Source: Centroberyx gerrardi
Taxonomy: Eukaryota > Chordata > Actinopteri > Beryciformes > Berycidae
Assembly (NCBI RefSeq): GCF_048128805.1
Contig: NC_136000.1
Span: 16,786,354 to 16,850,353, forward strand
Direction: 5' to 3'
DNA length: 64,000 nt
The notes below the pieces were generated by a model. That model did no database searches and was not told where the DNA came from. It saw only the letters and a list, made by a program, of their open reading frames with translations. The position numbers and the translations under genes are program-made. Shown here one piece after another: positions 11,967 through 23,090 of this stretch; positions within the stretch are counted from its first letter, which is position 1, and every line of letters begins with the position of its first letter.

Positions 11967-14445
11967 TGACCTGGCTGTGTAGTCTGGCTCTGTGGATTCT
12001 GCCCCACCTTACCTGCAGGAATAACACATACACCATGAGCAGAACTGTCATAAAGTCAACAGCGCTGTTCAGCGATTTCCAGCCCTAACAATGTGCCGAC
12101 TGGCAATAATCAACAAAAAAACTCATTTGAGCCCAAACACACTCACCTCCCAGCGCCCGGACAAGCCCCTCAACCGCAAACAGAATCTGTTTGATGTACA
12201 TGAGGTTCTTTGCCTTCAGCCTGCTCCTGATGTTGCAGACACATAAGCACCAAGAGTCAGGAGGGGAGTTAAGACTACATTTATTTAGTGGATGAGTGCA
12301 TGTGTGTGTGTCTGTGCAATCTCACCTGTAGCGGTCAGAATACTGAGTGAGCTGAGAATGGGCACGGCAAAGCTGTAGAAAGGAGATCCGATTTTTAGCA
12401 TATCACAAGGAACATTAACTTCAAATCACATACAAGAACCACATTACCTGGATTTTAAATCTAGATAATGTGTATATGTGTGAATGTGTTTACCTGTGCT
12501 CCTGTGAGCTCTGAGCTGTGTATACAGGAGAGTGTGTCACTGAGATTGTGAGCTTCGTCTATGATCAGTACCTGTAAAAAAAATGATTTAAAAAACACTC
12601 AGACCATCAACTCACTACTACACCATCAAAAATCCATTCAAATTCTAATTGTTGGATCTGCTAAAAAATATGGCAGAATCAATAGGCACCTAGAGGATTT
12701 AAATTTCCCCACTCCTGCTATTATACAGGTCATGTGGTTACATTTTTGTTCAGAAATATCACTGCTGCACACCCTGATTTTGCCACTTTTTAGACCTACT
12801 TAAGATGAACAGTATATCAATTTTACTGGGGTATTTTATCAGAAACAATACTTTTTTTCATAAGATTTTGATGCCAAGTAGTACTGAGGATTGCTAAGGA
12901 AACAAATCTATGATTAGAATCAGAACTGATCAAATCCATACAAGACCCAACCCTACCTGTCCCTTCAGCTGGATCCCTGATGCCCGTCTTGTAGCTTCAT
13001 GAAGTACCATCTGATAAGGCAACACCACCAGCTACACAGATACAAACACACACCATACAAATGACATTGACATTACATACACTTGAAAAAGACACCTACA
13101 GTAAGTGGACAGCATACTGTACGTTTTCAATTCAATTCATCTTTATTGTCACTCCACCTATCACAAGTGCAAAAAAACAAAAGTGCAAGCATGGACAATA
13201 CAAGACAAACAGTGCAATGTATTATTCTAAAAGGTGATAGAAGAATATAATAGAAAGAGGAAGTAGATCAGTGGATGATGTGTGCACACTGTGTTACCTG
13301 TGCAGGGGGAATGGCGAGGCGTGTGCCGTAATAAGGACAGGCGTGCATTTCCCTGCCCAGACTGAGCAGGTGCTCTATGTCGTGGACTGTCCCCAGCACT
13401 TCATCCCTCAGCTGCTGCAGCGCTGTAGCCCCAACGTAGGGACACACACTCTTCGCCGGGCCCCGCTTACGCTTCACACTCTCCTCCTGATGCTGCTTCT
13501 CTATGGGATGGAAGGACAGGCAGCACTATATAAGCATTACAAATTTCAAGAAAACGTAAGAAAATCATGTCGAATCAATTTCCAGTAAGATACAGTACAA
13601 GCTCCTAGTTAGCTGGGGAATACATTTCAATAAGTATTTCTGGAGCCAGTGTGTGTGAGTAGTTCTCACCATGTTTGTTTTTCTGCAGCTCCATGCAGCG
13701 GTCGTTAATGCGCTGGGCGCTGCCCAGGCGAAGCACCTCCTCATTGATACATAGATTCTACAAAGTACACAAACTTATGATTTACTGTACTCAGCAAGGG
13801 AGACTGACTGAATATCAATAATACTTCCAGTCCACTGTAGAGTATGTATCTCTGTGTGAGAAGGGTTGAAATGTAGATGCATGTGTGTACACATACCTGC
13901 CGTGAGCCCAGTGTGACCAGGCTAATGTCCTTGCTGAAGGGGCTCTTTTGAACCTCGTGGACAAACTGGGCCAGCTGGGAGTGAGTGCGACTGCAGTAGT
14001 AAATCTGATAAAATGCATACGTACGCAGTTTTACCTCAGGGTAACGTTTGACACACATTATTATTGGGCTTGGTATCAGTGTGACACTCATTCTTACAGG
14101 GAGTCAAATTTGGGCTACTGTGTGACATCTCTCTCACACACACACACCTTTGTAACATGTTCTTCAACCAGGTCATCATCTTCATCATCCTCAGCACCAC
14201 TGAATCTGTTGATGTGAGGAAATACACCAAGTTGTCATACTCTGTCGATTTCCATTCCTTACTATGACAGTTAACTTTGATGTAGTTGTAATTGGCTGTC
14301 CTTACTTGCTCTTGGTCTTGGATTCATCATCACTCTCATATTCTGCGATGATAAGCTCCTCCTCCTCGGGATCTCCTGATGCCTCCACCGGACCCTCTTT
14401 ACTGAGCTGGAGCAACTTGAATGCCTCATCGTCTTCAGTGCTCTA

Positions 14446-14479
<34 letters not shown>

Positions 14480-15154
14480 AATTCAATCATTCAGTCATAT
14501 ACCTGAGACTCGTATCCAGAGTGACATGAACACAAAATAATATTTCATACAATAAATTCACAGAATGTGGGCTCTTCATTAAATGGTAATGTGCAAGACC
14601 TCTTACCTTTCTTTTCATTGCATACTTAAGTTGAACATTGTTTCTGATCATTTCCAATCGTTCCTCCCTCTTCTTCCTTTTCAGTTCGTCGTCCTGACAC
14701 GCACATACACACACAAACACAAAAGCACCCACTGATATTTAAAGTCCCTCCACAGGGAAGCTACGGAGGTGAAGCATTCTCAGAGATCCATATGGAGGTC
14801 ACATCTGAAACCTCCAAACACAAACTCTTACCTTAAGCTTGGACACCAGGTCGCGCTCTGCCTTCTTCTGCACAAAGTCAGTGATCCAGTCAGGCTCTGC
14901 CGAGGAGCAGCTAGTGGAGGACTGAGTAGCAGGGGAGGGGAGAGAGGTAGAGGTGGAAAGGACTGCTTCTCCTCCTTGCAGCAGAGCAGCTGTCTCCTGT
15001 CTCCTCTTCTCCTCATAGTCCCTCAGCCAGCTCAGCGCTCCACATATCAGACTCAGAGACTTGCCCTGGGGTAGAGGGTACACATGTTTAAAACACATAA
15101 GGAATTTTTATTGCTTCAATCTAACAAATTCCACGGTAATCTCTCTCTCATGTC

Positions 15155-15191
<37 letters not shown>

Positions 15192-15346
15192 CCATATATC
15201 CAAACATACACACACACCGTTCCAGTGGGACTCTCAAAGATGCCGACTTTGCCCTGCTCAAGTGCACAATACAGGGATTGCATAAACTGCTCCTGGATGG
15301 TATAGGGCTGGTATGGAAATGGAAATCGGGGGCTGCCATTCTCCAT
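8303..15346 (-). CDS. ddx11: ATP-dependent DNA helicase DDX11 (CHL1), complete
   Basis: Coding exons in transcript order: 15346-15218, 15065-14832, 14693-14607, 14442-14306, 14205-14148, 14004-13897, 13757-13670, 13500-13298, 13031-12957, 12571-12494, 12372-12326, 12226-12147, 12012-11971, 11882-11815, 11706-11668, 11550-11412, 10849-10715, 10628-10516, 10435-10363, 10054-9951, 9832-9683, 9466-9398, 9245-9145, 9037-8953, 8804-8729, 8605-8451, 8341-8303; 2712 nt, 903 aa, every phase closing. It is an XPD/FANCJ-type 5'-3' helicase in sister-chromatid cohesion and G-quadruplex resolution. Seen: Walker A ESPTGTGKS (about 38-46), motif Ia [10 protein letters not shown], four Fe-S cysteines (NLC, DRC, SVCP, HACP), DEAH box IIDEAHNL (about 378), motif [13 protein letters not shown], motif [16 protein letters not shown]. 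All look intact. A 5' leader splice lies at 15360. It shares its promoter with fkbp4. Confidence 0.97.
9265..9294. repeat. G30 homopolymer (C30 on the ddx11 sense strand)
   Basis: An uninterrupted run of 30 G. In ddx11 it is intronic and sits about 18 nt upstream of the acceptor for exon 9245-9145, so it forms most of that pyrimidine tract. It could fold as a G-quadruplex on the plus strand. Confidence 0.95.
9545..9600. repeat. Teleost interspersed repeat fragment (ACTTTAYTGATCCCC type)
   Basis: Contains GACTTTACTGATCCCCGTAG followed by GGAAATTCTCTTT, a motif common at the ends of fish retroposons. A diverged cousin lies at about 52508-52560. The family is not assigned. Confidence 0.5.
11930..11963. 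repeat. (TG)n microsatellite in a ddx11 intron
   Basis: About 16 TG units end directly against GCGCTGAC, the complement of the donor for the 42-nt exon 12012-11971. Confidence 0.9.
13118..13215 (-). mobile_element. Retroposon 3' tail fragment in a ddx11 intron
   Basis: The plus strand has TTCAATTCAATTCATCTTTA followed by TTGTCACTCC. Its complement, GTGACAATAAAG then GAATTGAATTGAA, looks like a LINE 3' tail ending in a short tandem. Only the tail is recognisable. It lies in the ddx11 intron between exons 13298 and 13031. Confidence 0.5.
15158..15187. repeat. (CA)n microsatellite in ddx11 intron 1
   Basis: About 14 CA units, with further CACACA at 15209-15217 that forms the ddx11 exon-1 donor region itself (ACG|GTGTGTGTG on the minus strand). 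Confidence 0.9.
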
Positions 15347-15360
15347 CCTGGTGAATGCCC

Positions 15361-16513
15361 CTAGGAGATAACACAGTACTTGGGTTACAGTAAAATATTA
15401 GATCAAACATTTCAGTTCAAATGTGGTCATCATGAAGATGGCCCCTTGGTGCTATGAACAGCGCACAGGTTGTTTGTGCGACAGTAATATCAGTTACAAG
15501 CTAACCTTGATTAGCTAAACAGCCTTCAAATACGCGTTAACGTTAGCAACATACACTATATTATAAACGCTAGACCTGTCATAGACATAGCTAGCGGATA
15601 AGCTAACTTCACTGAAAACTAATCTCTCGAATTCATGCAACGTAAAACAAAGCAGTTTCGTAACATTAGTTTAAATCTTTTAACTACTGGTGATCATTAC
15701 AGCCACCTTTAACATTAACTATATACTCACTCGTAGATATGAAAACACCCTTCGTTTATAATGTAATTTTTAACTCAAGGCTGTTCGATGAGCGCGCCAA
15801 CAGACGGCAGTGGACCTAGAATCTGACCAATAGCAAGCAAGATGAAGCACGGAGTGCGTGTTTTCAATCACCGGATGGTCCTGTGAAAGGGGCTACAAAC
15901 GTGTATGACGTCTTTTTCTATTTGATTAGTAGACCATATCTTGCACTAGTTATACGCTGAATTATTTAATTTAACTTAATCAATGTGGCGTGGTTTGTCA
16001 GCGCAAGTGTGTATGTGATGTACTGTGTTGCACTCATCGCCTGTGCACCGCCTTTGCGGGGCACGCTGTAACACTATAGGTAACGCAACCAAGCTCGGCT
16101 CATCCCCCTTGGTTCCTCCCGTCATGTCTGGAAAGTTCTCTGCCCTTCCTTCAAGCGGTTATTAGATGCCAGATTGAGAAGTAGCAGCATAGCAACGTGG
16201 ACCCCTTTGCAACCACATTAAAAGCTCACAGCTCTGCTAAAATAGACGTGTGACTGGTGCTCAACAGTTGCAGAATTACAGCGTAGCGTAACGTGTAACG
16301 TGTATTTTTACAATACCATCCACAAGTAGTAGACAGCCTGTTGTTTGGTAGCTAACGTTAGTTAGTCCGTGTGCTGTTAGCTGACGGTTGCTTACACTTG
16401 GCGTGCAGCAAGAGGTAGCTGCCAACCAGTACGGTTAGCCAGCGTTAGTTTGCTTTGATTTGTGGCGCAGGTCAGAGTAGGAGGAAGGGGGTTTGGTCCA
16501 CCACAACACGACA
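15361..16513. other. Shared head-to-head promoter region, ddx11 and fkbp4
   Basis: About 1.15 kb separates the two start codons. It must hold the upstream non-coding exon of ddx11 (the exon carrying its ATG begins at an acceptor near 15360) and the fkbp4 5' leader. CpG-bearing sequence lies near 15780-16100. GTTAGCTA/AACGTTAG motifs recur at 15505-15610 and 16340-16440 and continue into fkbp4 intron 1. Confidence 0.6.
16130..16147 (+). promoter_or_regulatory. Candidate heat-shock element upstream of fkbp4
   Basis: GGAAAGTTCTCTGCCCTTCC contains GAA-AG-TTC, the inverted pair of nGAAn units bound by HSF1, with a possible third half-site. FKBP52 is also known as Hsp56 and is stress-responsive in mammals, so the position about 380 bp before its ATG is sensible. 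Such short motifs also occur by chance. Confidence 0.35.
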
Positions 16514-19500
16514 ATGACTGCAGAGGAACAGACCAGTGAAGGACAACACAGCATCCCAATGGAGGGAGAGGATATCACGCCGAAAAAAGATGGGGGTGTT
16601 TTAAAGGTAAATCCATCATTCAAACAGAGCTGTGAAGTCTTAACTCTTCAGCCAGCTAGCTGATTGGTTAGCTGGGTGCTTGTCGTTGGCCTGTTATGGC
16701 TAAGCTAACGTTAGCTGACGTTAGCTATGCTAAAGCTTGCAGTGCCAATACAAGCAACTAATGTTTGCTAGCTTCAGTAATGTCAACACGTGTTCATTCA
16801 GTTTTTTAATATTGTTCTCATAGCAAATGTCACACATTCAACAAGCCACGCGTGCCCTATTGGTGTATCAGTTGACGTTAGGTATCAGCCAGGGAAGCTA
16901 CTAGGTAGCTATCATATTGCTATCAATAACTGGCCACATTTCTAGAAGGGTCTGGAGGAGGAACAAATGATGGGCGCATTGAATACTCAAACACACACAC
17001 ATCCAGACACAAGACACAGACATTAATCATTGTTTTGCATGATACACTGTAAACTTAAATGTAATATACAATGGAGAAATTGGGAATCTCACACTATCAT
17101 CCACAACAGACTACAGAATGGGTGTATGACTGTGAAGCCAGCTTCTCATGGTCTGTTGAAGTGAGGATTCATCGTTGTTGCCTAACCCCACTCTTCCTTT
17201 CTTATTCTTTTGCTGTGTGTGTGTCTTTTTCCAGTTGGTGAAAAGGGAAGGCACGGGCACAGAGCTGCCTATGACAGGGGATAAAGTGTTTGTACATTAT
17301 GTGGGCACACTGCTGGATGGTACTCCGTTTGACTCAAGTAGAGACAGAGGAGAGAAGTTTTCCTTCGAGTTGGGCAAAGGTTGGTTCATATCTACCACAC
17401 ACACATAAACATTCACCTGTTATAGTTGTATAGCCAGTGTAATGCCATCGTGTTCTTCTGTGTGTTTAGGTCAGGTGATAAAGGCATGGGACATTGGTGT
17501 AGCCACAATGAAAGTGGGGGAGTTGAGCCAGCTTATCTGTAAGCCAGAGTACGCTTATGGATCTGCAGGCAGCCCACCCAAGATACCTCCCAACGCCACA
17601 CTCGTTTTCCAGGTGAGACTGACTGATCCCAGCTTAATTTGATAGTCCTTTCTATACCTTGAACCTTAGTCTTGGGTTTGTGGTTGAATTCTAGATTTGA
17701 TCTTAATTAATGTGATCTTAAATTTATCTCTGGATATTAAATTTAATGTCTGCACATCTGTAGGTGGAGCTGTTTGAATTCAGAGGGGAGGACGTAACTG
17801 AAGATGAGGATGGAGGAATTATCCGTCGCATGATCACCAAAGGCCAGGGATACTCCAAGCCCAATGAAGGAGCTGCTGTTGAAGGTAACTGCATCAAGAC
17901 ACAGCTATTACATAGTTGACATGAGAGACATTTTCACATTTATGAAGGTAAATTAATGTAAGGCTGCCAGTCTTGGGGCTCAGATATAGAGGGCTGATCA
18001 CTTTTAAAGGGTCTTTACTGGCATTCTGCACAAAGTAATTGGATTCAGTTTGACTGGCAGTTGGAATTTGCATCACCTGCCTACAGCTGTCAATCTATGC
18101 AACAGGTTTTTGGCAAGGCCAAGAGTCTGGTTTGTTGCAGGGCCTAACCCCAGCATTTTTGTTTGTCTTTTGTAGTTACTGTGGAGGGAACCTGTGAGGG
18201 CCGCGTGTTTGACGAGAGAGAAATGAAGTTTGAGATTGGAGATGGAGAGAATCTCGGCTTGCCACCTGGAGTGGAGAAATCTATCATGGCTATGGAGCAG
18301 GGAGAGGAGTCTCTGTTCAATATTAAGCCCAAGTATGATTACATGCACCAGTATACACATTTACTTTGTAGTTTTAGAGATGTGTTCCAATAGTCAGTAA
18401 AATAAGAGCTTCATAATGTTTTCATTTTATATTTGCTGTCTTCAAGCTTACCTGTTATTTACCAAATTTACAGTGAACATTTTTAAAGGATAGCTAATTC
18501 CAGTCATTTTCAACCTGAGCTTTATTGTCCTAGTTTTTGGCATCATGACGACTGATTGTGTTCAAAAATGTGTTACCAACTTCACTGTAGAGCCTAACGT
18601 ACCTCCAGTTTGCTGGGAACGATGCTCTCCAATACACACCCAGAAGGCAAATGCAAACTCCAACAGTTAAACCCAAAAAGTGGTTAAAACACATCCACAG
18701 TAATGCTCACACTGCAGTTACATGTCTTTAAATAGCTGTGAAAGATTATCACAAGATTTCAGTTTTAATAGTTCATCTTATGCTTTTTAGTGTTGCTCAC
18801 ACACTTTCTTGTTTGCTTTGCTGCTGGTCTTCTGCTGCATTCACAACACAATTGAAATTTCATTGCTTCAGCTTGAAAGCATTCTTTATTTACTCATAGG
18901 AACACCTGCATCCCAAATCATTTGTCTTTATGAATTTAAAATCAACCACAAATTTATTACAGCAGATATTTCTTGCTTTTGTAAGTATGGTTGATTATAC
19001 TAGTGTAAATATAACTTGTCAGTTTGATTTTTAATACCTTGGACTGCCGACATCGGTGGATTCCCAGTTACATTTACTGCTTATGTTGACACGCTTCTGC
19101 AATTAGTCATGCCAGGTGGGAGATATCATTAATGTCAACTGGGAGGTTAACATTAATGTATTTTCCCAGTCAGTAGTTAGTATTTATGGAAAATTCCATA
19201 TGACATCAATGCAGCATCAGAGTACATGAATGGTGAATCCAAGATTCAGGCAACTGATAATTGCATAGAGGCAGGTCCCACTGCAATGTGAGTGTTACAG
19301 TGTTGAAAGGACGCATTTTAATCGCTTTTTGGGTTCGAATGTTGGAGTTTGCTTTGGCCCTCTGGGTGTGTATTAGAGAGCAGTGCTCCCTGCAAACTAG
19401 AGGTACATAAAGCTCTACAGTTAAGTAAGTGAAGAAATTAACTAGGAAAATAAGGCCCAAGCTGAAAATAACCAGAATTTACCTTTAACCTTTCAAGAAA

Positions 19501-22275
19501 CAGTATTGCAAAATGTAAACATTCACTGATGGCCTCCATACAGAATCAAGTATGTGGAATTGAATGTATGTAAATAATTAACACATGATTAACGTACATC
19601 CCAATGATTGTAATGCATGTTGTGACACATTTTTTATTTTAAAAAAAGAAAAACTTTCACCTACTGAGTGTTCAGTTCTTCTGTAGAATATACAAGCAAA
19701 CTTGGTCCAAGTGTATATTCAACAGATAATCAGTTATTTCTCACATTACTGATAACTAATGCCAAGTGTCTTTGTTTTGTAGGTACGGCTTTGGAAATGC
19801 AGGAAACACAAAGTACAACATTCCTGGTGGAGCCACACTGCAGTACAGGATCAAACTGGCAGCCTTTGAGAAGGTGCACTATAATCATGAAGGCAAACAC
19901 AACTTTATTTTAGTTGACCAATTGTCCCCTGCTAAGAAGTGACTGAAGCAATTTTCCTTTAGGCTAAGGAGTCATGGGAGATGAACACAGCAGAGAAACT
20001 GGAACAGAGCGGCATTGTCAAGGAGAAGGGAACACAGTACTTTAAGGTATGTAGGGATGTATTTAAACAGCAGGCAATAATACAAAAGGATTTTTTTAGA
20101 TCACGTTGTTGATGCTTGCCACTAAGGGGTCCTTGTTGAAAAGCGCATGCGCAAAATATTGGCTTCTTCACTGTGATGGACTACATTTACTGCCTGAATT
20201 AGAAGTCTCTGGAGTTGTTTTTTAGTAATTTGGAATTAAATGGGAGTGTATAAACCAGAGAGGTAGGGCAAAACTGATTAAAAAATATCTTTCATTGTGG
20301 TGCATGCATGTAAAAACAGTCAGAATTAACTTCACAGGGATAGAAAACATAAAAAGAAGCAAAAAAAAAATTCCAATCGCACTGAAATTGTCCTTTTAAC
20401 TGTAGCACTTGTCACTTTACCATGCTACAGTCACTCAAAATACACATTATTCCGATAAATATTTATCCCCAGTTCTCACCGCCACTGCCATATCTAACCA
20501 GTCTAGCTGGTTAGCTGTCTCCCAGCATTTTATTGGTTAGGGTTAGGGTTTATTTGCTGTTGTAGATCTGGCATCTGGAATTATTCCTTACAGTCAAATT
20601 CTGCTGTCTAGTAGCACTGGGATACCATCACAAAATACACTTGAAACTCCTGTCACACATGACACTTAAATGTTATCAACTGTCTAATTATTTCATGTTT
20701 ACAAATGAAGTCAATGACATAGTCTGCACACTGTAATGCTCACAATACACATTAATCATCAGCTGTGTAACATGACCGTTTATAAACCATGACCTGCCTA
20801 ATAGCCCCCAGGTGGCAATGTGTAACTAACACTGAGCTTGTTTTCACTTGTTTATGATTTTATGTGTTTAGGAAGGAAAGTACAAGCAGGCGTCGGTGCA
20901 ATACAAAAGGATTGTGTCATGGCTGGAACATGAATCTAGTTTGTCGGAAGAGGATGAGCAGAAAGCCAAAGCGTTGCGACTGGCCGCACATCTGAACCTG
21001 GCCATGTGCTTCCTTAAACTACAGGAGCCAACCCAAGCTCTGGAAAACTGCGACAAGGTATCCAATGTTTATCCTTACACTCACCTGAGAACTCAGTCTC
21101 ACTGGGAGATGATTAAATTCTATATTTCATCACTATGTCACTCTGTTTAGTATTTAGGAGGCAAGCAGCTTGTATTATGATTAGAACAATGGCATGAACT
21201 ACACTATAACTCTTTTAGCTATGCTAACAATATGAGTGATCACTGATCATCCATGCCCAGGGGCACTGACAGATGAAAATGGCACGATTTGTCATGCAAA
21301 AGTGAAAAATTGTCCCTTCATTTCCCTTAAACAACTTTTTGTCAGAGGAATGCCATTTTGCTTCCACAGGGGACGGGGTGTTGGGAGTGAGCAGTGCCTT
21401 TTTATTCTGTGTTTCATTGAGGATATTAAACAAAAAGGTGATCTTTGCACAACCGTATGCGCCAGGTGCGTCGGAGGAGCAGGACAAAGTATAAATCGTC
21501 AGGTATCCGATACCTGACGATTGGAAACCGTGTCAATAGGGTTGATGTATATTTATGTGGGTGAATACTGTAAGTTAAGCAAGTCATTGATTTTTACACT
21601 CTGTATATAATTGTAGGCTCTGGAGTTGGATGAATCCAATGAGAAGGCTCTGTTCCGAAGGGGAGAGGCGCTTTTCGGTATGAAGGAGTTTGACAGGGCA
21701 AGAGGCGACTTCCAGCGAGTCATTCAACTGTATCCTGCCAACAAGGCAGCCAAGAGCCAGGTAAAACGCTGCTGGCCTTGAGCCATATTCAATCAATCTG
21801 GGAATGAAGATAAATCTGGCCTAAGTGCAATAAAAAAATCTGGATAGCCAGTGTAATCTGTAGCTGTTGGCTGTAGTTGTACCTGTATTATATCTGAAGT
21901 TAAGTGGTATTGTCTTCTGACACCTGCTGCATATCCTACCAGGTGGTCCTTTGTCAGAAACACATCAAAGAGCAAAATGAGAAGGACAAGCGCCTGTATG
22001 CCAACATGTTCCAGAAGTTTGCAGAGCGGGATGCAAAGGTGAATTACTGTCTTAGTTCTCTACATCAACCATAAGGGGACAGGATAACCATGTGTTTATA
22101 CTGACCCCATGTGTTTATACTGACAGTGCAAACAAATAAAATGAAAAGTGAAGAGTTGCTGATTTGCTTTCTCTTGCTTTTCTCTTCTGCCGAACAGAAA
22201 GAGGCAGAGAAGGTGAAGACTGAAGGCAAAGAGAATGGCGATGAGATGGACATTGAGAATGGAGCAAAGGAGTAA
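16514..22275 (+). CDS. fkbp4: Peptidyl-prolyl isomerase FKBP4 (FKBP52), complete
   Basis: Exons: 16514-16606, 17235-17379, 17470-17612, 17764-17884, 18176-18332, 19783-19873, 19963-20046, 20872-21057, 21617-21760, 21943-22038, 22198-22275; 1338 nt, 445 aa (human 459). FKBP52 is an Hsp90 co-chaperone that promotes steroid-receptor folding and transport. The first FKBP domain (about 31-138) has [20 protein letters not shown] and [20 protein letters not shown] with the usual pocket Asp, Phe, Trp and Tyr ([20 protein letters not shown]). The second, less conserved FK domain spans about 150-255. A three-repeat TPR domain follows (about 270-400: [40 protein letters not shown]) and binds the Hsp90 MEEVD tail; then an acidic end ([11 protein letters not shown]). 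The hinge between the FK domains has [20 protein letters not shown], the phosphorylatable loop. FKBP5 lacks this pattern, so fkbp4 is favoured. Confidence 0.97.
18487..18720 (+). mobile_element. TTAA-bordered short DNA element, copy A (fkbp4 intron 5)
   Basis: Starts after TTAA at 18483-18486 with AGGATAGCTAATTCCAGTCA. It is recognisably the same sequence as the complement of 19280-19484: both share the blocks CTTTAT/CTTATT, ACTGTAGAGC, CTCCAGTTTGC/CTCTAGTTTGC, AATACACACCCAGA and CAAACTCCAAC. The family is unnamed here; TTAA targets are used by piggyBac- and Kolobok-type transposases. Confidence 0.6.
19280..19484 (-). mobile_element. TTAA-bordered short DNA element, copy B, inverted (fkbp4 intron 5)
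   Basis: On the minus strand it starts after TTAA (19485-19488) with AGGTAAATTCTGGTTATTTT and runs parallel to copy A for about 200 bp. The two copies face each other about 560 bp apart, so the intron RNA could fold into a long hairpin. Confidence 0.6.
20258..20395. mobile_element. TTAA-bordered short repeat, fkbp4 intron 7
   Basis: Matches 60517-60644 in the same orientation (shared blocks GGCAAAACTGATT, AAATATCTTT, CATGCATGTAAAAACAGTCA, then TTGTCCTTTTAAC/TTGTCCTTTAAC). The complement of its right end begins TTAAAAGGACAA; TTAA is again the border. Confidence 0.55.
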
Positions 22276-23090
22276 ATGTTTCAGATGAAGATGTGACTGT
22301 GTTACAGTTCGTCTTAACTTCAGACTTTTGTAACTTCAGCCATTTGTGTTTTTAAGGCGTGACTGTGTGTAAATGAAGTGTGTCTGTGTGAGAATGAGTG
22401 TATCAATGAGAGCACTGACTGTGGGCGTGTGTCTTTGCTGGCTTTCTTTGTGTCTGGGGTTTTCGCCATGGCAGCTAGCTGACTGGGCAGGGCTTCTCTA
22501 GCTGATGATGGCACCTTGGGGTGTGGCTTTAAATGAATTGTGTGCCACCACCCCCGCCCCCACCCTTTCAACCCACCCGCATGTGTTTTTCACAGCATCT
22601 TGGGTAGGAAAAAGAGCATTCAAATGTTATGTTCAAGATCTCGAACCCTCACCCGTCAAGGGCTAGACCATTCTCCTTGCACTACCCTCTGTCCCACACC
22701 CCTTCTCACATGAATTCTCGCTGTCCATCCCACAATCCTCCTCTCATGGGCCTACTGATCAACTTCTTGAGCACCAGTTCAGATGGCTGTGTGTGTGTTT
22801 GATGTGTTTGAGTGGTAGAGTGCCTGTGTCTCCAAGTACGTATGTAGCAGCACTGCGGATAGGAGGAGTAATGAGACGTTAGCCTGGTATAACTCTCGGA
22901 GTTCAAGCTTCTCTCTCAATCTAAGATGCAACTCCACTATAGCAGCCAGGGTACAGGACTGTTCACCTTTGCTTTGGAAATATTGACTTTGTACTGATAT
23001 TTTTTTTCCCTATGTTGTGCTTGTGATTTCTGTATTAATTGTTCTTAAAATGATGAATACGACAATAAATTACTTAACTGGAATATGTGC
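22276..23090 (+). other. fkbp4 3' untranslated region with poly(A) signal
   Basis: No coding frame continues past the TAA at 22273-22275. An AATAAA at 23064-23069, followed by a TG-rich stretch (AATATGTGCGTG), marks the likely cleavage site near 23090. Confidence 0.6.

Noticed and set aside
13271-13588. 105-codon plus-strand frame
   Set aside because: It is antisense to the ddx11 exon 13298-13500; the minus-strand helicase exon explains the openness.
20531-20552. TTAGGG-like run (GGTTAGGGTTAGGGTT), possibly an interstitial telomere, tempting because of the subtelomeric gene order
   Set aside because: Only two to three units, with a similar short one at 23818-23835; this length occurs by chance and in fish introns generally.
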